The notes below the pieces were generated by a model that saw nothing but the letters and a program-made list of their open reading frames with translations, was not told the origin of the DNA and made no database searches. Position numbers and translations under genes: made by a program. This document shows, piece by piece, positions 22,174 through 32,878 of a stretch of DNA of 64,000 nt (positions within the stretch are counted from its first letter, which is position 1; each line of letters starts with the position of its first letter). Source of the stretch: Xanthostigma xanthostigma (lineage: Eukaryota; Arthropoda; Insecta; Raphidioptera; Raphidiidae); the NCBI GenBank assembly GCA_963575645.1, contig OY754468.1:5704001-5768000 (forward strand). The letters run 5' to 3'.

Positions 22174-22221
22174 TAGTCTAAAAGCATTTGGTAGAATAGA
22201 CCTCATTATTTGTAGCGAACG

Positions 22222-22833
22222 CAAGGGGTGTCCACTTAAAAAATATATCGATATTTATATTCGATGTAAAACATCGGATCCCAGCATCGATGTTTATCAA
22301 TATATCGCTAGAAAATACCGATATTTTTTCACTATCGAATACTTTCCACAAAAGTTTAATATTACCTTTTTCCAGTGAAACGCGCAAAGTTTGTGGTCCT
22401 TGATTTTGTATGTGTGAATGTAGAATCAGAGACCAGAGTAACATAGCTAAACTAGTAGTGTAATAATAGTGATTTTCTATGACTATTACTTGAATGGAAT
22501 TGTACTACTAAGATAGTGATGAGATGACTGAGATGAGTTATACCTACATTAATAATTTGTAAGTGAAATAAAAACGACAAATTATTAGAAATATTTTATT
22601 ACATACCACAAAACTTCAAAACAGTAAAAGAAAAAAAAGACATATTTAGTACTAGTCTTAATCTAGGTACCTGAAAATACTTACTTTCACTTTACCTCTT
22701 TTAATAGATTCGACAAACAAGTAAAAAAAAATAAATATATCGATATATCGAATACAATAAATATTTGTCAAAATATCGAATCAATCCGATATATCGTATA
22801 GAAAACATCGAATAAATTTAAGTAAATATCCCT
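22222..22833. mobile_element. hAT-like element rich in ATCGAT words
   Basis: It is flanked by the perfect 8-bp duplication AGCGAACG (22214-22221 and 22834-22841). The ends are CAAGGGGTGTCC and AAATATCCCT. Both subterminal regions hold many TATCGATA-type words. No transposase frame is present. Confidence 0.75.
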
Positions 22834-23208
22834 AGCGAACGCGTTTTAACTCCAATGGCATCAGCAAGCAATAAAATTTAAAAAACAATTATTTGTGTAC
22901 ATATACTTTCAAATAACGTATTAAAAAAGGTTTTTTACTGCCATATTAAAAAAGTCAACTGAATCATGCTACTACAAGGGTTATTATGATGAAATATTAT
23001 AATTTAGTAATTAACACTGATATAAAAAACCAAAATAGACGAAAAAAAATTAACAACAAAATATATATACTGGAAATGGTATACTGTAATCAAAAAGTTC
23101 AAAGTTGACAAAAGTCTACGTAAACAATAATATTTTGACGTAAGATTTTTACTTTTTTTACCATATTTCCAGCAAAAATTTATTATCAGTTAACAATAAT
23201 TGTAATAA
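22834..23208. other. Unassigned
   Basis: No gene is seen. CTGGAAATGGTATA (about 23071) and TACCATATTTCCAG (about 23159) are loosely inverted. Confidence 0.4.
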
Positions 23209-23730
23209 TAGTATATTGTGCGACTAGTGAGAGAAGGAGAAGATTCCATGAGCGTGAAATTTGCCGCACGAGCGCAGCGAGTGCGGTAAAACACACGCGA
23301 GTGGAATATTCTCCTTCGATCAATAGTCGCACATAATACTTTATTCAACTAGCAGGAGTAATATGTAATCGGGGCCCTGATAAAAGAGGGAAAAATAATA
23401 AATCACTTCATTGATTGACGTACCAGCGTCAGTGTATACACAAGATTGCCATGATTTCGCTGAATTGCGATGCTGTTTTCATATAAGTATACAATACCGC
23501 CTACCACGTTCCTATTGGTCCAGAAGCTACTTGCAGTTTTTTTCATTATTTAGCGCTTGGGCTTGCTACTGAGTTTCTATTGGTCCAGAAAATTCATTAT
23601 TACACTAGTGAAGTAATATATGATTTCTCCCACGCCAGAAAATTCATTATTACACTATAGTGAAGTAATATATTATTTCTCCCACGTTTAGCAGGGCCCC
23701 GAAATTACATATTACTCACGCGTGTTGAAT
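23209..23730 (+). mobile_element. Nested-palindrome element NP, copy A
   Basis: It begins TAGTATATTGTGCGAC and ends CACGCGTGTTGAATA. Near the left end, a hairpin GCCGCAC-GAGCGCAGCGA-GTGCGG lies within a larger pair, GGAGAAGATTCCA.. and ..TGGAATATTCTCC. A second pair brackets the middle: AATCGGGGCCCTG and CAGGGCCCCGAAATT. The word CTATTGGTCCAGA occurs twice inside. No protein frame was found. Superfamily unknown. Confidence 0.75.
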
Positions 23731-23732
23731 AA

Positions 23733-24178
23733 TAGTATATTGTGCGACTAGTGAGAGAAGGAGAAGATTCCATGAGTGTGACATTTGCCGCACGAGCGCA
23801 GCGAGTGCGGTAAAACGCACGCGAGTGGAATATTCTCCTTCGATCAATGGTCGCACATAATACTTTATTCAACTAGCAGGAGTAATATGTAATCGGGGCC
23901 CTGATAAAAGAGGGAGAAATAATAAATTATTTCGTTGATTGACGTACCCACCCCCCTCGATGCACACAAGATGGCCCTGACTTTCGCTGAATTGCGATGC
24001 TGTTTTCATATATACAAATCGCTACCGCGTTTCTATTGATTCAGAAACTATGCAGTAATACATTACCATACAGTTTCGGCTCATTGTTCATACTCTACGC
24101 GTCAAGTAGTTTATTATTTCTCCCGAATTTAGCAGGGCCCCGAAATTATATATTACTCATGCGTGTTGAATAAAGTAT
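23733..24178 (+). mobile_element. Nested-palindrome element NP, copy B
   Basis: It follows copy A directly, in tandem. The first 200 bases and last 60 bases match copy A closely (one or two changes in the hairpin region). The middle is shorter and diverged. Confidence 0.75.
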
Positions 24179-24611
24179 ATTTCTAATTTCTTTTGTGCCA
24201 ATAAGAAATTAATTAACTGAGTGTGTTGCGACACTGGAAGAATGTGTAACACTGAAAGGTTACACAGTAAAATTTATTTTCCACAAGATCGTGCAGTCTA
24301 CACTACACACTATAAAAGTGAAACTTACCTACGCAAAATCTACATACGTCCGGCAAACAGTGATTTTAATCAGCGTGATTTTAATTTTTTGAATAAACTA
24401 TTATCATTTTGAGCTTATTCAAATAATTAAATTATATTGAGTTGAGGAACTTCCTAGTTAAGCAAAATCTTTATGTTTTAAAATTATATTTTACTTTTTA
24501 GTCTAATTGCTATAAAAGAGTGCTTTTCTTTTTGACATTTTTTGAACCTTAATTTTATTTTGTTCCCTTTTCCACACTGTCCGTAGCTCTCGCTTTCCAT
24601 CGACACTTAAC
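24179..24611. other. Unassigned
   Basis: This lies between the tandem NP copies and the Penelope tail. The open frame at 24221-24412 has no recognisable family features. Confidence 0.4.
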
Positions 24612-24713
24612 GTCTGAAGAAGGTGCAAATCCGGATGGAAACGTTAATGTATTAATTATATTTTTTTGTATATATATTGTCTGAAAAATTGGTCGATAAT
24701 TTTATTTATTTAA
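24612..24713 (+). repeat. Penelope-like tail with decayed hammerhead core
   Basis: CTGAAGA (24614-24620), then CAAATCCGGATG, GAAACGTTAATGTATT and finally CTGAAAAATTGGTCGAT match the intact element's 3' tail at 46.1 kb. Stem II has lost pairing (GGTGC in place of GATCC). Confidence 0.75.
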
Positions 24714-24745
24714 ACGCTTTTATTTAGCGCGACTCCGTATATTTC

Positions 24746-25058
24746 TTTATTCAACACGCGTGAGTAATATATAATTTCGGGACTCTGCTAAATTCGGGAG
24801 AAATAATAAATTACTTCATGTAGACACGTAGAGTGCGAATAATAATATAATAATATATTACTGCATAGTTTCTGGATCAATCTTTCATCAGGGCCCCGAT
24901 TACATATTACTCGTGCTAGTTGAATAAAGTATTATGTGCGACTATTGATCGAAGGAGAATATTCCACTCACGTGTTACCGCACTCGCTACGCTCGTGCGG
25001 CAAATTTCACGCACATGGAATCTTCTCCTTCTCTCACTAGTCGCACAATATACTATTA
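24746..25058 (-). mobile_element. Nested-palindrome element NP, copy C (inverted)
   Basis: The reverse complement of copies A and B: it starts TTTATTCAACACGCGTG and ends GTCGCACAATATACTA. It keeps the CCGCACTCGCTACGCTC hairpin with one change. Copies A/B and C bracket the Penelope tail at 24612. Confidence 0.75.
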
Positions 25059-25267
25059 TTTCCTTCTTTGTTTCAAATCTTGGGGCAGTTTTTTCAACTA
25101 CTTCCTGTTATCTGATTGAGTTGAAATTTTGCATAGGTATGTAATTCCGATGACAAAACAAATATTATAATAACTAACTGACCGTTCCGGCTTTCGTCCA
25201 GTTGAAAAACGCACTTTTAATAAAGAATACTAAAAACTTAGAAATAAAAATAGGTTAAAAAAAACTG

Positions 25268-25567
25268 TTAAACACTTTCATTGTACAATCGATAATGTAC
25301 TAAAAACTAGAAAATAAATATGAGTCATCATAGGGAGCTTGATTACACTTAAATAAAATCGTGGGGGGCATTCATAGTTATATTATGGTCGTGGGCGACA
25401 GTCGAATGCTAAATATTATTTCAAATCTCAAATAGATGAATGTTTTCTACTAAAGTCTTCCCACGATTTTATTTTCGTTTTATCAAAGCCCCTATGGTGA
25501 CATATGTATTTTCTAGTTTTTAGTACCTACTACCTACATTATCGATTGTACAATAAAAGCGTTTAAC
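25268..25567. repeat. Foldback with ~100-base arms
   Basis: GTTAAACACTTTCATTG.. (from 25268) pairs with ..TACAATAAAAGCGTTTAAC (to about 25567). The shared interior includes CATTATCGATTGTACAAT. The loop of about 95 bases is unassigned. Confidence 0.7.
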
Positions 25568-26488
25568 TTAAAAGTTTTTTCTCTATCTTTTTAAAGCTTA
25601 GTACATTCCTCTCGATATGAGCCTTCCACTAGCAACGTTTTTTGAAGTAAAACTTCTTTACGCACGCTTGACTTGGGGAGTAAGCTGGTGAATGCAATTT
25701 ACGGAAGTGTGATCGGACGAGGCGAACGGAAGTTGAGAGGGAGATATAAGTTAGTGAAGATAGAAATAGGATAACAAATAGTTCACTGGCTAGTGGCGTC
25801 ATCAGGTGGCCGAAAATATAAGCAGTATTAACAATAGAATGACACATATTTTACTTGCCAGTAGCGCTATCGGGTGACAGAAAAAAGTTTTGTAAACCTA
25901 CTTTAAATAATATTTCATAAAGATTTACGCTTAAAATCCAACGAGAGCTAAGTATTGTAATGTATTATTTTTGTTTTCATTATCTTTATGTTTATATTTC
26001 TTTCTTCTTACATTAGACTGTTCATTTCATTCTTGAACCATTTTATAAATTAATATTTTCTTCAATACATTATTCTACGTTTAAAGTGAATAAAATTGAA
26101 AAAACCTTTTAAAGTTCATGTTTTGTGAATTTTCGGGTGAATAATAACAAATTATGGCAGGAAGAAGTTTTACTTCAGTCGTGTGGTCTAAAGCACACTC
26201 GTTTTTTTTAATTCAACACCAATTTTAACTTATATAGGTATAGTGCTTCGCAAGCTCTTTAAAGCGACACCTGAATCAACGTCCTATAGCTAAACACGTT
26301 TCCACGGTACAATTACAAATCTAATTCACGACTATTATGCGTGTTCGTCTACACAGAAGTCACAGGCAAAACAAATCCTGCGCTATTAACTCGTAAAGAC
26401 ATACTCCACCCGCTATAAACTCAACCGTTGTAAACGCATTATAATTCTCGTTATTAGCGATTGAAATCTAAGATTATTTTCGAAAGGT
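25568..26488. other. Unassigned
   Basis: No gene is seen. AAGAAGTTTTACTTC (about 26162) is the inverse of a word near 25640 (GAAGTAAAACTTCTT), hinting at a decayed element of about 530 bases. Confidence 0.4.
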
Positions 26489-26993
26489 GGCACTTCACAT
26501 GGCTATTTGTGTTCGCTATTGGATGTTTGTTGTATTTGGCAAAATATATGACGTTCAAGACAAACATGCAAATAGAGGCAAATACGACCATCCACACACG
26601 GCAGTCAAATAGCAAACACACAAACATTTGGCAGCAGAACGCAAGGTTCAAAATTCCAGGAATTTTAGCGCTGTTTCATTGTCCCAATTCATTTTCAATA
26701 GTAATTGTTCTAATTCTCGCTCACAGCACAGACACAAAAATACTGCACGTCCGTACTGGTTCACGGCGCGTGCGCTTCTGAATATGGCCATTGTGTGGAC
26801 GGTTTATTTGCGTATTTGACTCCTTTGATGTGCCTCGAAAAACCGACAAGCGCACGGTAACGCGTATTTGGTATTGGCCTTATTTGTCAAATAGGCAAAT
26901 AAGGCCAACACTTTGTCAAATAGACTGTCCACACTTGGTAATCGTTTGCCAAATATGCCAAATACACAAATACAAATAGCCATGTGAAGTGCC
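26489..26993. mobile_element. MITE with CACTTCACATGGC termini
   Basis: The ends GGCACTTCACATGGCTATTT and its complement (ending 26993) are inverted. Subterminal TATTTG / CAAATA words are repeated many times in both halves, as in elements where transposase binds multiple subterminal sites. No transposase was found and the duplication is unclear. The overlapping open frames are by-products of this repeat. Confidence 0.7.
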
Positions 26994-28147
26994 GGCAGAA
27001 CACAATAAAGATCGACCGGCTATCACCATTGGCGTAACAAGAGGGCGGAGTCAGATGGGCCTGGCCCACCCTAGAATAATAATTGTTCACGTACGAATAC
27101 CAAGACAAATCTACAGTAATCTACATATTTTCTCCAGAAAGTCGTGTTGATCGATTTCGCTTCTATGAACAGTTTTCAAATTATGTGTAACTGGCAGCTG
27201 GTAGGTAGAGTTGATAATTTGCCCCCTCCTAGAATAAAATCGTTGCTAAGCATATGTCTACCACGGTACTTAACGGGCGAATAGATGTTATAACGTCACT
27301 GATCAAAAATTTCGGATGAAAATAAAATTCCAGACAGAGATTTCGTTACTATTTTATACATTTTCTACAGTAGTGAATGATTATGCAGTAAACTAGATAA
27401 ACACGGTCTTGAATGTGTTAAATTTTAATATCTAAAAGTGTCATAAAAATAACTTAAGTTCATACGAAATGCCCATACAAAAATAATGCCAATTCAAGTG
27501 TGGTATCTTGCAGTTCCGATTTAGTGCTCACTGATAATACATTACTTTTTGTAAATTCACTTTCTCAATATAGTTATCAGAACTTATTGTGACTGTTTGA
27601 GATTAAAAACGTATATTTTTATGTGTATAATTAGAAATAATTCTGCCTATTGCCACTTGCTTTTTAAATTTTAAAATTTCCTAAGCATTTATTGACGAGA
27701 AAAAATTAAGTTTATTATACATAGTGTTTTAATTACTTTGTTCCGGAATAATAAAAGTAAGAAGTATTGAACTAAAGTTTATCAAAATATCGTTTGAACG
27801 TTGAAATTTTAGTTTTCGATATACGTGTTACAACATCCAAAAAACGGATCATTTCATGAAGACAATATTAGTGGTAAATAATTGTTTTGTTTTATCTAAA
27901 ATATTAGTTGTATTCGAACACATGTTCTAAAGGACCAATAATTTTATAAAGAAGTTTCTCAGTTATCCATAAAAAATGTAATTGTAAAGCTGGCAACGAC
28001 ACCTAATTTCATAAAGGTTACTTTTTGAAGTGAATACTTCTTTAAAAACGGGGGTAAACTCGTTTCCCTATGTAAAGAAATTGATTTCCCTATTTTGTCT
28101 CCAAATTGTACTATTAGTAATCCTATATAAACAATGATTATTTGTAA
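26994..28147. other. Unassigned AT-rich stretch
   Basis: No coding, RNA or repeat structure is recognised over about 1.1 kb. This is the longest plain stretch in the left half. Confidence 0.45.
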
Positions 28148-28217
28148 GCATTGGTAGCTCAGTGGTAGAGTGCTGGCATATCACGCAACCGGCCCGGGCT
28201 AGATTACCGTCAGATGC
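28148..28217 (+). pseudogene. tRNA-Gly-like pseudogene or SINE head
   Basis: GCATTGGTAGCTCAGTGGTA gives the acceptor strand and box A of tRNA-Gly. GGCCCGGGCTAGATTACCG is a damaged T arm (box B GGTTCGATTCC changed). The anticodon stem CTGGC/GCAAC pairs poorly, and the acceptor end (CAGATGC) only partly matches. It is too decayed to be a working tRNA. Confidence 0.6.
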
Positions 28218-28275
28218 GAGGAACAATTTGTTTTTAATTTTTTTTTTCATTATTTTTGAGTATACCTATTATATA

Positions 28276-28998
28276 CAGGTGAGGCAAAAGTCTCGGAACG
28301 GTTGAATATCTCGCATACTACGCATCATATAAAAAAAAAAATACGTGTCAAATATTTTTCGCAAAACTATTTTTTGATACCACACATGACTCCCCACCCC
28401 CACCCAGTTGGTGGGGGGAGGAACAACTTTAAAATTTTAAATAGGAACCCCTATTTTTTATTGCAGATTCGGATTCTACGGGGAAAATTACATCAATTGT
28501 ATGTAATTTTTTTTTTATTTTAATATTACTATCAATACAACAAATTAAATTCACCCTTCACTAAATAAATCCATATCTACAAACTAACGTTTTCATAAAA
28601 TTTTTAAGTCTGGTCCTGTCGGGCCGATTTTAATAAAATTTTGGTAGCACGTTTTAATCATTACTAAAGGGTTAAATTTCAATTTTGAAACGATTCGGAA
28701 AATTTTTTTGGTATTTTCGGGCCCAAAAATATTTTTCAACCCCTAAAACCCACGGGAAAAATTACATCAGTTGTATGTAATTTTTCCCGTAGAATCCGAA
28801 TCTGCAATAAAAAATAGGGGTTCCTATTTAAAATTTTAAAGTTGCCCCTCCCCCCACCAACTGGGTGGGGGGTGGGGAGTCATGTGTGGTATCAAAAAAT
28901 AGTTTTGCGAAAAATATTTGACACGTATTTTTTTTTTTTTTATATGATGCGTAGTATGCGAGATATTCAACCGTTCCGGGACTTTTGCCTCACCCGGT
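28276..28998. mobile_element. Foldback MITE with Tc1-like 'CAGGTGAGGCAAAAG' ends
   Basis: The ends CAGGTGAGGCAAAAGTC and GACTTTTGCCTCACCCGG are inverted, with TA outside each. Arms of about 230 bases pair almost completely, including the CCCCACCCCCACCCAG run and its complement. The loop (about 28510-28755) is the sequence interrupted by the solo LTR at 2774. Confidence 0.8.
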
Positions 28999-29111
28999 AT
29001 AAATTTTCGACTAAATCAAAATAATAGGTACTTATGCTAAAAATTCAATATTTGCAGTTAACCTGCGAAAATAAAAAAACAATGTTTGCAGTAAACTTGC
29101 GAAAAAATTAA

Positions 29112-29416
29112 AAATGTGTTACGAGAACGCATTACAGAAGTGAAACTTCTAGTTGCAAATCATAAGTAGACGCTGATGTCCTCAGCTGTTGAGCGTCTAT
29201 AATTCACAATCTCTCTCTCTGCAAATCATACGATTGCATTTGGACAAGTGGAAAAAAATGTCTTACGAGATAGTTTCACGTTCAGATATTTCGTCTGTAC
29301 AAGTTAATCTGAACGTGAAACTATCTCGTAAAACATTTTTTTTCCACTTGTCCAAATGCAATCGTATGATTTGCAACTAGAAGTTTCACTTCTGTAATGC
29401 GTTCTCGTAACACATT
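29112..29416. repeat. Hairpin of ~115-base arms carrying a small insertion
   Basis: AAATGTGTTACGAGAACG.. pairs with ..CGTTCTCGTAACACATTT. The left arm alone carries 57 extra bases (29164-29220) bounded by GCAAATCAT on both sides. The tip is ATCTGAACGTGAAAC with its complement. Confidence 0.85.
29164..29220. mobile_element. 57-base insertion with 9-bp duplication
   Basis: Flanked by GCAAATCAT at 29155-29163 and 29221-29229. It contains AGACGCT..GTTGAGCGTCTATAAT and ends in a CT microsatellite. Related words (GCGTCTAT after a GTTG/GTCG) occur near 30840 and 30905, and inverted near 19018. The intact opposite hairpin arm shows the pre-insertion sequence. Confidence 0.7.
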
Positions 29417-29560
29417 TTTTTCATGATTTTTATATACCGTCTCCTTTCTTATGAGACGAAACATCTGGCAGCGCATAGCGGGTGTGCAAAAATTTTAACA
29501 AATTGTAGGAGCTGTTTTTTTTTATTAATTAAATGTATTTTTCACACAATGCATAATATA

Positions 29561-30578
29561 CAGAATGTTCCAAAAGTCCCGGAACGGCTTAATATTTCTT
29601 GTCGGGTAGGCCGGACAAAAAATGATAAAATAGTTTTTAGTACCTATAACTGTTTCCTGTCTATCGAACTGCAAAATTAGATTAGAGCCCTGAAAAGGTC
29701 CCGTAGGGCCCAACTTTGAAATTTCAAATGGGACCCATATTTTTTTATTTCATATTCGGATACTGCGGAAAATTTTACATATGACTACGTTTTAATATTT
29801 CTTTAACCCTCAGAGCCCCTAAAAATATGCCCTGTACAATAAATATCTAAATTTGAAATGATTGACTAACTTTTACCTAAAATATTCGTTTTGAGGAGAA
29901 ATTCCATTAATCGATAGTTCATAGGTCTCTAAAGCTCGAACTTTGAACCTTAAGGCCTCTTTGTTGGCCTTTAAAAACGTCTAAAAGGGTTCAGAGTTGA
30001 ATAATTTGAATTCGGTTACTTAATATTATCTTAAATAAGTACTTTTTTCGAGATAAAATTTTACAAATGAGTACTTCCTAGGGCTCTAGGGATCAATTTA
30101 GAATGTTGTAAAATTTCATCCCGAAAAACGTATTTAAGATAATATTAAGTAACCGAAATCAAATTAAGACTTATTCAGCTCCGGACCTTTTTAGACCTTT
30201 TTAAAGATCCTACAAAAGGGCCTTAAGGTTCAAAATGCGAGCTTATGAGACTTATAAAGTATCGATTAATTAGTGAAATTTCTCCTCAAAACGTATATTT
30301 TAGGTAAAAGTAAGTTAATCATTTCAAATTTAGATATTTATTGTACAGGGTAACAGGGCATATTTTTAGGGGCTCTACAAAGAGTCCGATAGGGTTAAAG
30401 AAATACTAAGACCTAGTCATATATAAAATTTTCCGTAGAATCCGAATATGAAATAAAAAAGTATGGATCCCGTTTGATATTTCAAAGTTGGGCCCTAAAG
30501 TTATACTAAAATTCATTTTCTTGTCCGCCTTACCCGATAAGAAATATTAGGCTGTTTCAGGACTTTTGAAACACCCGG
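29561..30578. mobile_element. 1.0-kb foldback MITE, Tc1-like ends
   Basis: The ends CAGAATGTTCCAAAAGTCC and GGACTTTTGAAACACCCGG are inverted, next to TA. Arms of about 490 bases pair with scattered changes, for example GTTACTTAATATTATC with its complement. It has no protein frame. A fragment of one arm is repeated at 40549-40690 in the transporter's first intron. Confidence 0.8.
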
Positions 30579-31129
30579 TATAAAACGCCGGAAGGAAATA
30601 TTCTTACACTCCGAATGAACAAATTAAGTCATATAATGTTTAAAGCAAAACCCAAATAAATAAAAATAATGCAGACAATCGTAGATTATGTATCGAGAGC
30701 TACTGAACATTTTGAAAATTGATTTAGGCATGGAAGTGACATACTTTATAAATTCAGTTTAACCAGTGCATGGATGTTTTGTGATATTTAGTTATGAGGA
30801 TTTTATTTAATGTAATTAAGACACTAATGCCCTAAGTTGTCGCGCGTCTATGATTAACAATAAATAAATCTTAGTTGTTTTATAATATTCTTGCAAATCA
30901 CCTCTGTTGACGAGCGTCTATAGTATATAATCTAATCCATAAAATCTTAGATATTTCAAGATTTTAAATAAATAACTACAAAACTTTCCAATGATATGTT
31001 TATGCACCTGCTTATAAAGGTTAAATTGATGGAAAAATTTGTGCAACGTTATATCAGTTTTTAAATATGTAGTTTCAAAAATATCAACAAATATCTATTA
31101 TAACGTATGTGTGACCTAAAGAAAAAATC
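30579..31129. other. Unassigned; short repeated words
   Basis: TAAGTTGTCGCGCGTCTATG (about 30833) and TGTTGACGAGCGTCTATAG (about 30904) are copies of the word in the 57-base insertion at 29164. No gene is seen. Confidence 0.45.
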
Positions 31130-31330
31130 ACCTATGTCGAGTTTTTATTTAGGCGCGACCCAAGCTCTAACTGGAAGCGCCTATATAAGCACTCGGTTTG
31201 TCTGTGAATCTGTGTGTCACGCTTTTTTGTGTCACGCGTACAGCCCGAACGCCTTAACCGATTTAATTTTTTTTTTTTTGTTTTATTTTGTGTTTTTTTT
31301 AAGGCCACCAATAGCTAATGTTATGTAGGC
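31130..31330. mobile_element. Dispersed element X fragment
   Basis: TAGGCGCGACCCAAGC and ACTGGAAGCGCCTATAT form inverted words. The reverse complement recurs at 35145-35165 plus 35936-35965, where a hAT-like element splits it. The downstream GTGTCACGCGTACAGCCCG is typical repeat sequence. Confidence 0.5.
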
Positions 31331-31561
31331 CTGGTACCAATTCATATATTCATTTGAGTATAATAAATCGAAAATCCAATATATTTTTTTTATTATCAGC
31401 AATAGGCATGACGACAGTATAAAGCAATCAAAGAATACATGGTTTTTGAGAAAAATATTTGTTGAAAGGATTCTAAAAAATAACTCAGTGTTAAACATGG
31501 AGATTAATAAGACTTTTAATAAAATAAAAGTATAAAACACTGCAATCGGTCATGTTGACTG

Positions 31562-31656
31562 AAACACCGAATGACGTCATAAAGTAAAATATAGTCATAA
31601 TAAAATATAATTATATTTATATGTTGATATTCGCTTTATGACGTCATTCGGTGTTT
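31562..31656. repeat. Hairpin with 23-base perfect arms
   Basis: AAACACCGAATGACGTCATAA.. (31562-31584) pairs exactly with 31634-31656 around a 49-base AT loop. Both arms include the palindrome TGACGTCA, a cAMP-response-type site. Confidence 0.85.
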
Positions 31657-31827
31657 AAAGTGTTTATATTCTCTTTGATTGTCGCTTAAATTTTTGTTGC
31701 GATCATTCACTTCTGTATCATTTAATTAATTGATTTGTTGTTTATTCGTTTTTTTTTGGAGCAATTTTGTGACATATGTCTTAGTAATAGTTAATCTTTA
31801 TTAAAAATCAATAAACTGGTATAATAG

Positions 31828-32399
31828 TGTAACAAAACTGCTGTAGTCCGTGGCGGAAATTATTTATTAGCAATAATAAATGTTTAACAAAACAGTAGAA
31901 CACACAGACGAAAGCGTACTTCTTTAACTTCGCAGAAATAAAACAAATAGTTCTAAATTATAAAATAAAAGACTAAGTAACAGAAAATAATGAGTCACTT
32001 AATTATGTACAAAGAAACACAGGAACTCAACACAAAGTTTATCAGCACACTTGTCTATTAACTATAAGTCATTTATTTAAAACCGGATTTATAATTGCAC
32101 TCACTAGAGTTAATTTATTTCCACAGTACAATTTATGTCGTAATGCCAGAGCACTGTATCAACACAACTAGCGAACAACTCGAATAACTAACTGACTGAC
32201 TTGCTCACTCTGTTCGCCTTTTATAGTTTTCGGTCTAGGCTCTAGAATGTTCTCCACGCATCGAGATCCTTTCCTTAACATGTGTTGGCATCTCTCCAAG
32301 CGATTGTCTGCAGTTCGGATGTTTTGACCTGTTTCCATTGTTGTTGTTTCTAGTAGTTTCTACCGAATTCCATAGTCGTCCCATCAAGGGCACGCAACA
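31828..32399 (-). mobile_element. Solo LTR, minus orientation, same family as 2774
   Basis: On the + strand it runs TGTAACAAAACTGC to GGCACGCAACA, the reverse complement of the ends at 2774-3410. It is flanked by ATAG on both sides (31824-31827, 32400-32403). The TATA box (TTTTATAG, about 32219) and CTAACTGACTGACTTGC initiator region are conserved. At 572 bases it is shorter and diverged. Confidence 0.82.
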
Positions 32400-32878
32400 A
32401 TAGCGTCAATACAAAATACAATACAATATATTAATTAAACGGTACCAGTGTAAAGAAATCTGTAGTTATATAGACATGCGTCCATTAATTTGGTTTTAAT
32501 GGTTCGTTTGAAAATCTTTTCAGGAAGGAGTCTGATATCAGGTGGTAGAGTATTAAAAAATTTCAAGGCCCAATAATTAGGGCCGTTTGTTAATTTGTTC
32601 GCTGCAAAAAAAGGTAATCGTAAATGCATAGCATCTCTCGTGTTATGCGAATGCACATAGTCTGCTGTTTGAACTTTATTGATATTTTGTTTTACGAACA
32701 TAAGGTTGACAAAAACATAAGTGAGGGAAGAGACATAATGTGGAAAGCTCTAAACAGTGGCTTACAATATGTGTCAAATTTGGCTTGAGCTATAGTTCAA
32801 ATTGATTTTTTCTGTAACCTAAATACCTTTTCTGCACGTGGGTCCGAACCCCAGATGATAAGAGCGTATTGCATAATT

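Noticed and set aside
23204-25066. CRISPR-like array
   Set aside because: The repeats are three long dispersed copies with inverted members, not short regular repeats with spacers, and the DNA is eukaryotic.
28148-28217. Functional tRNA gene
   Set aside because: The anticodon stem and the T arm no longer pair properly.
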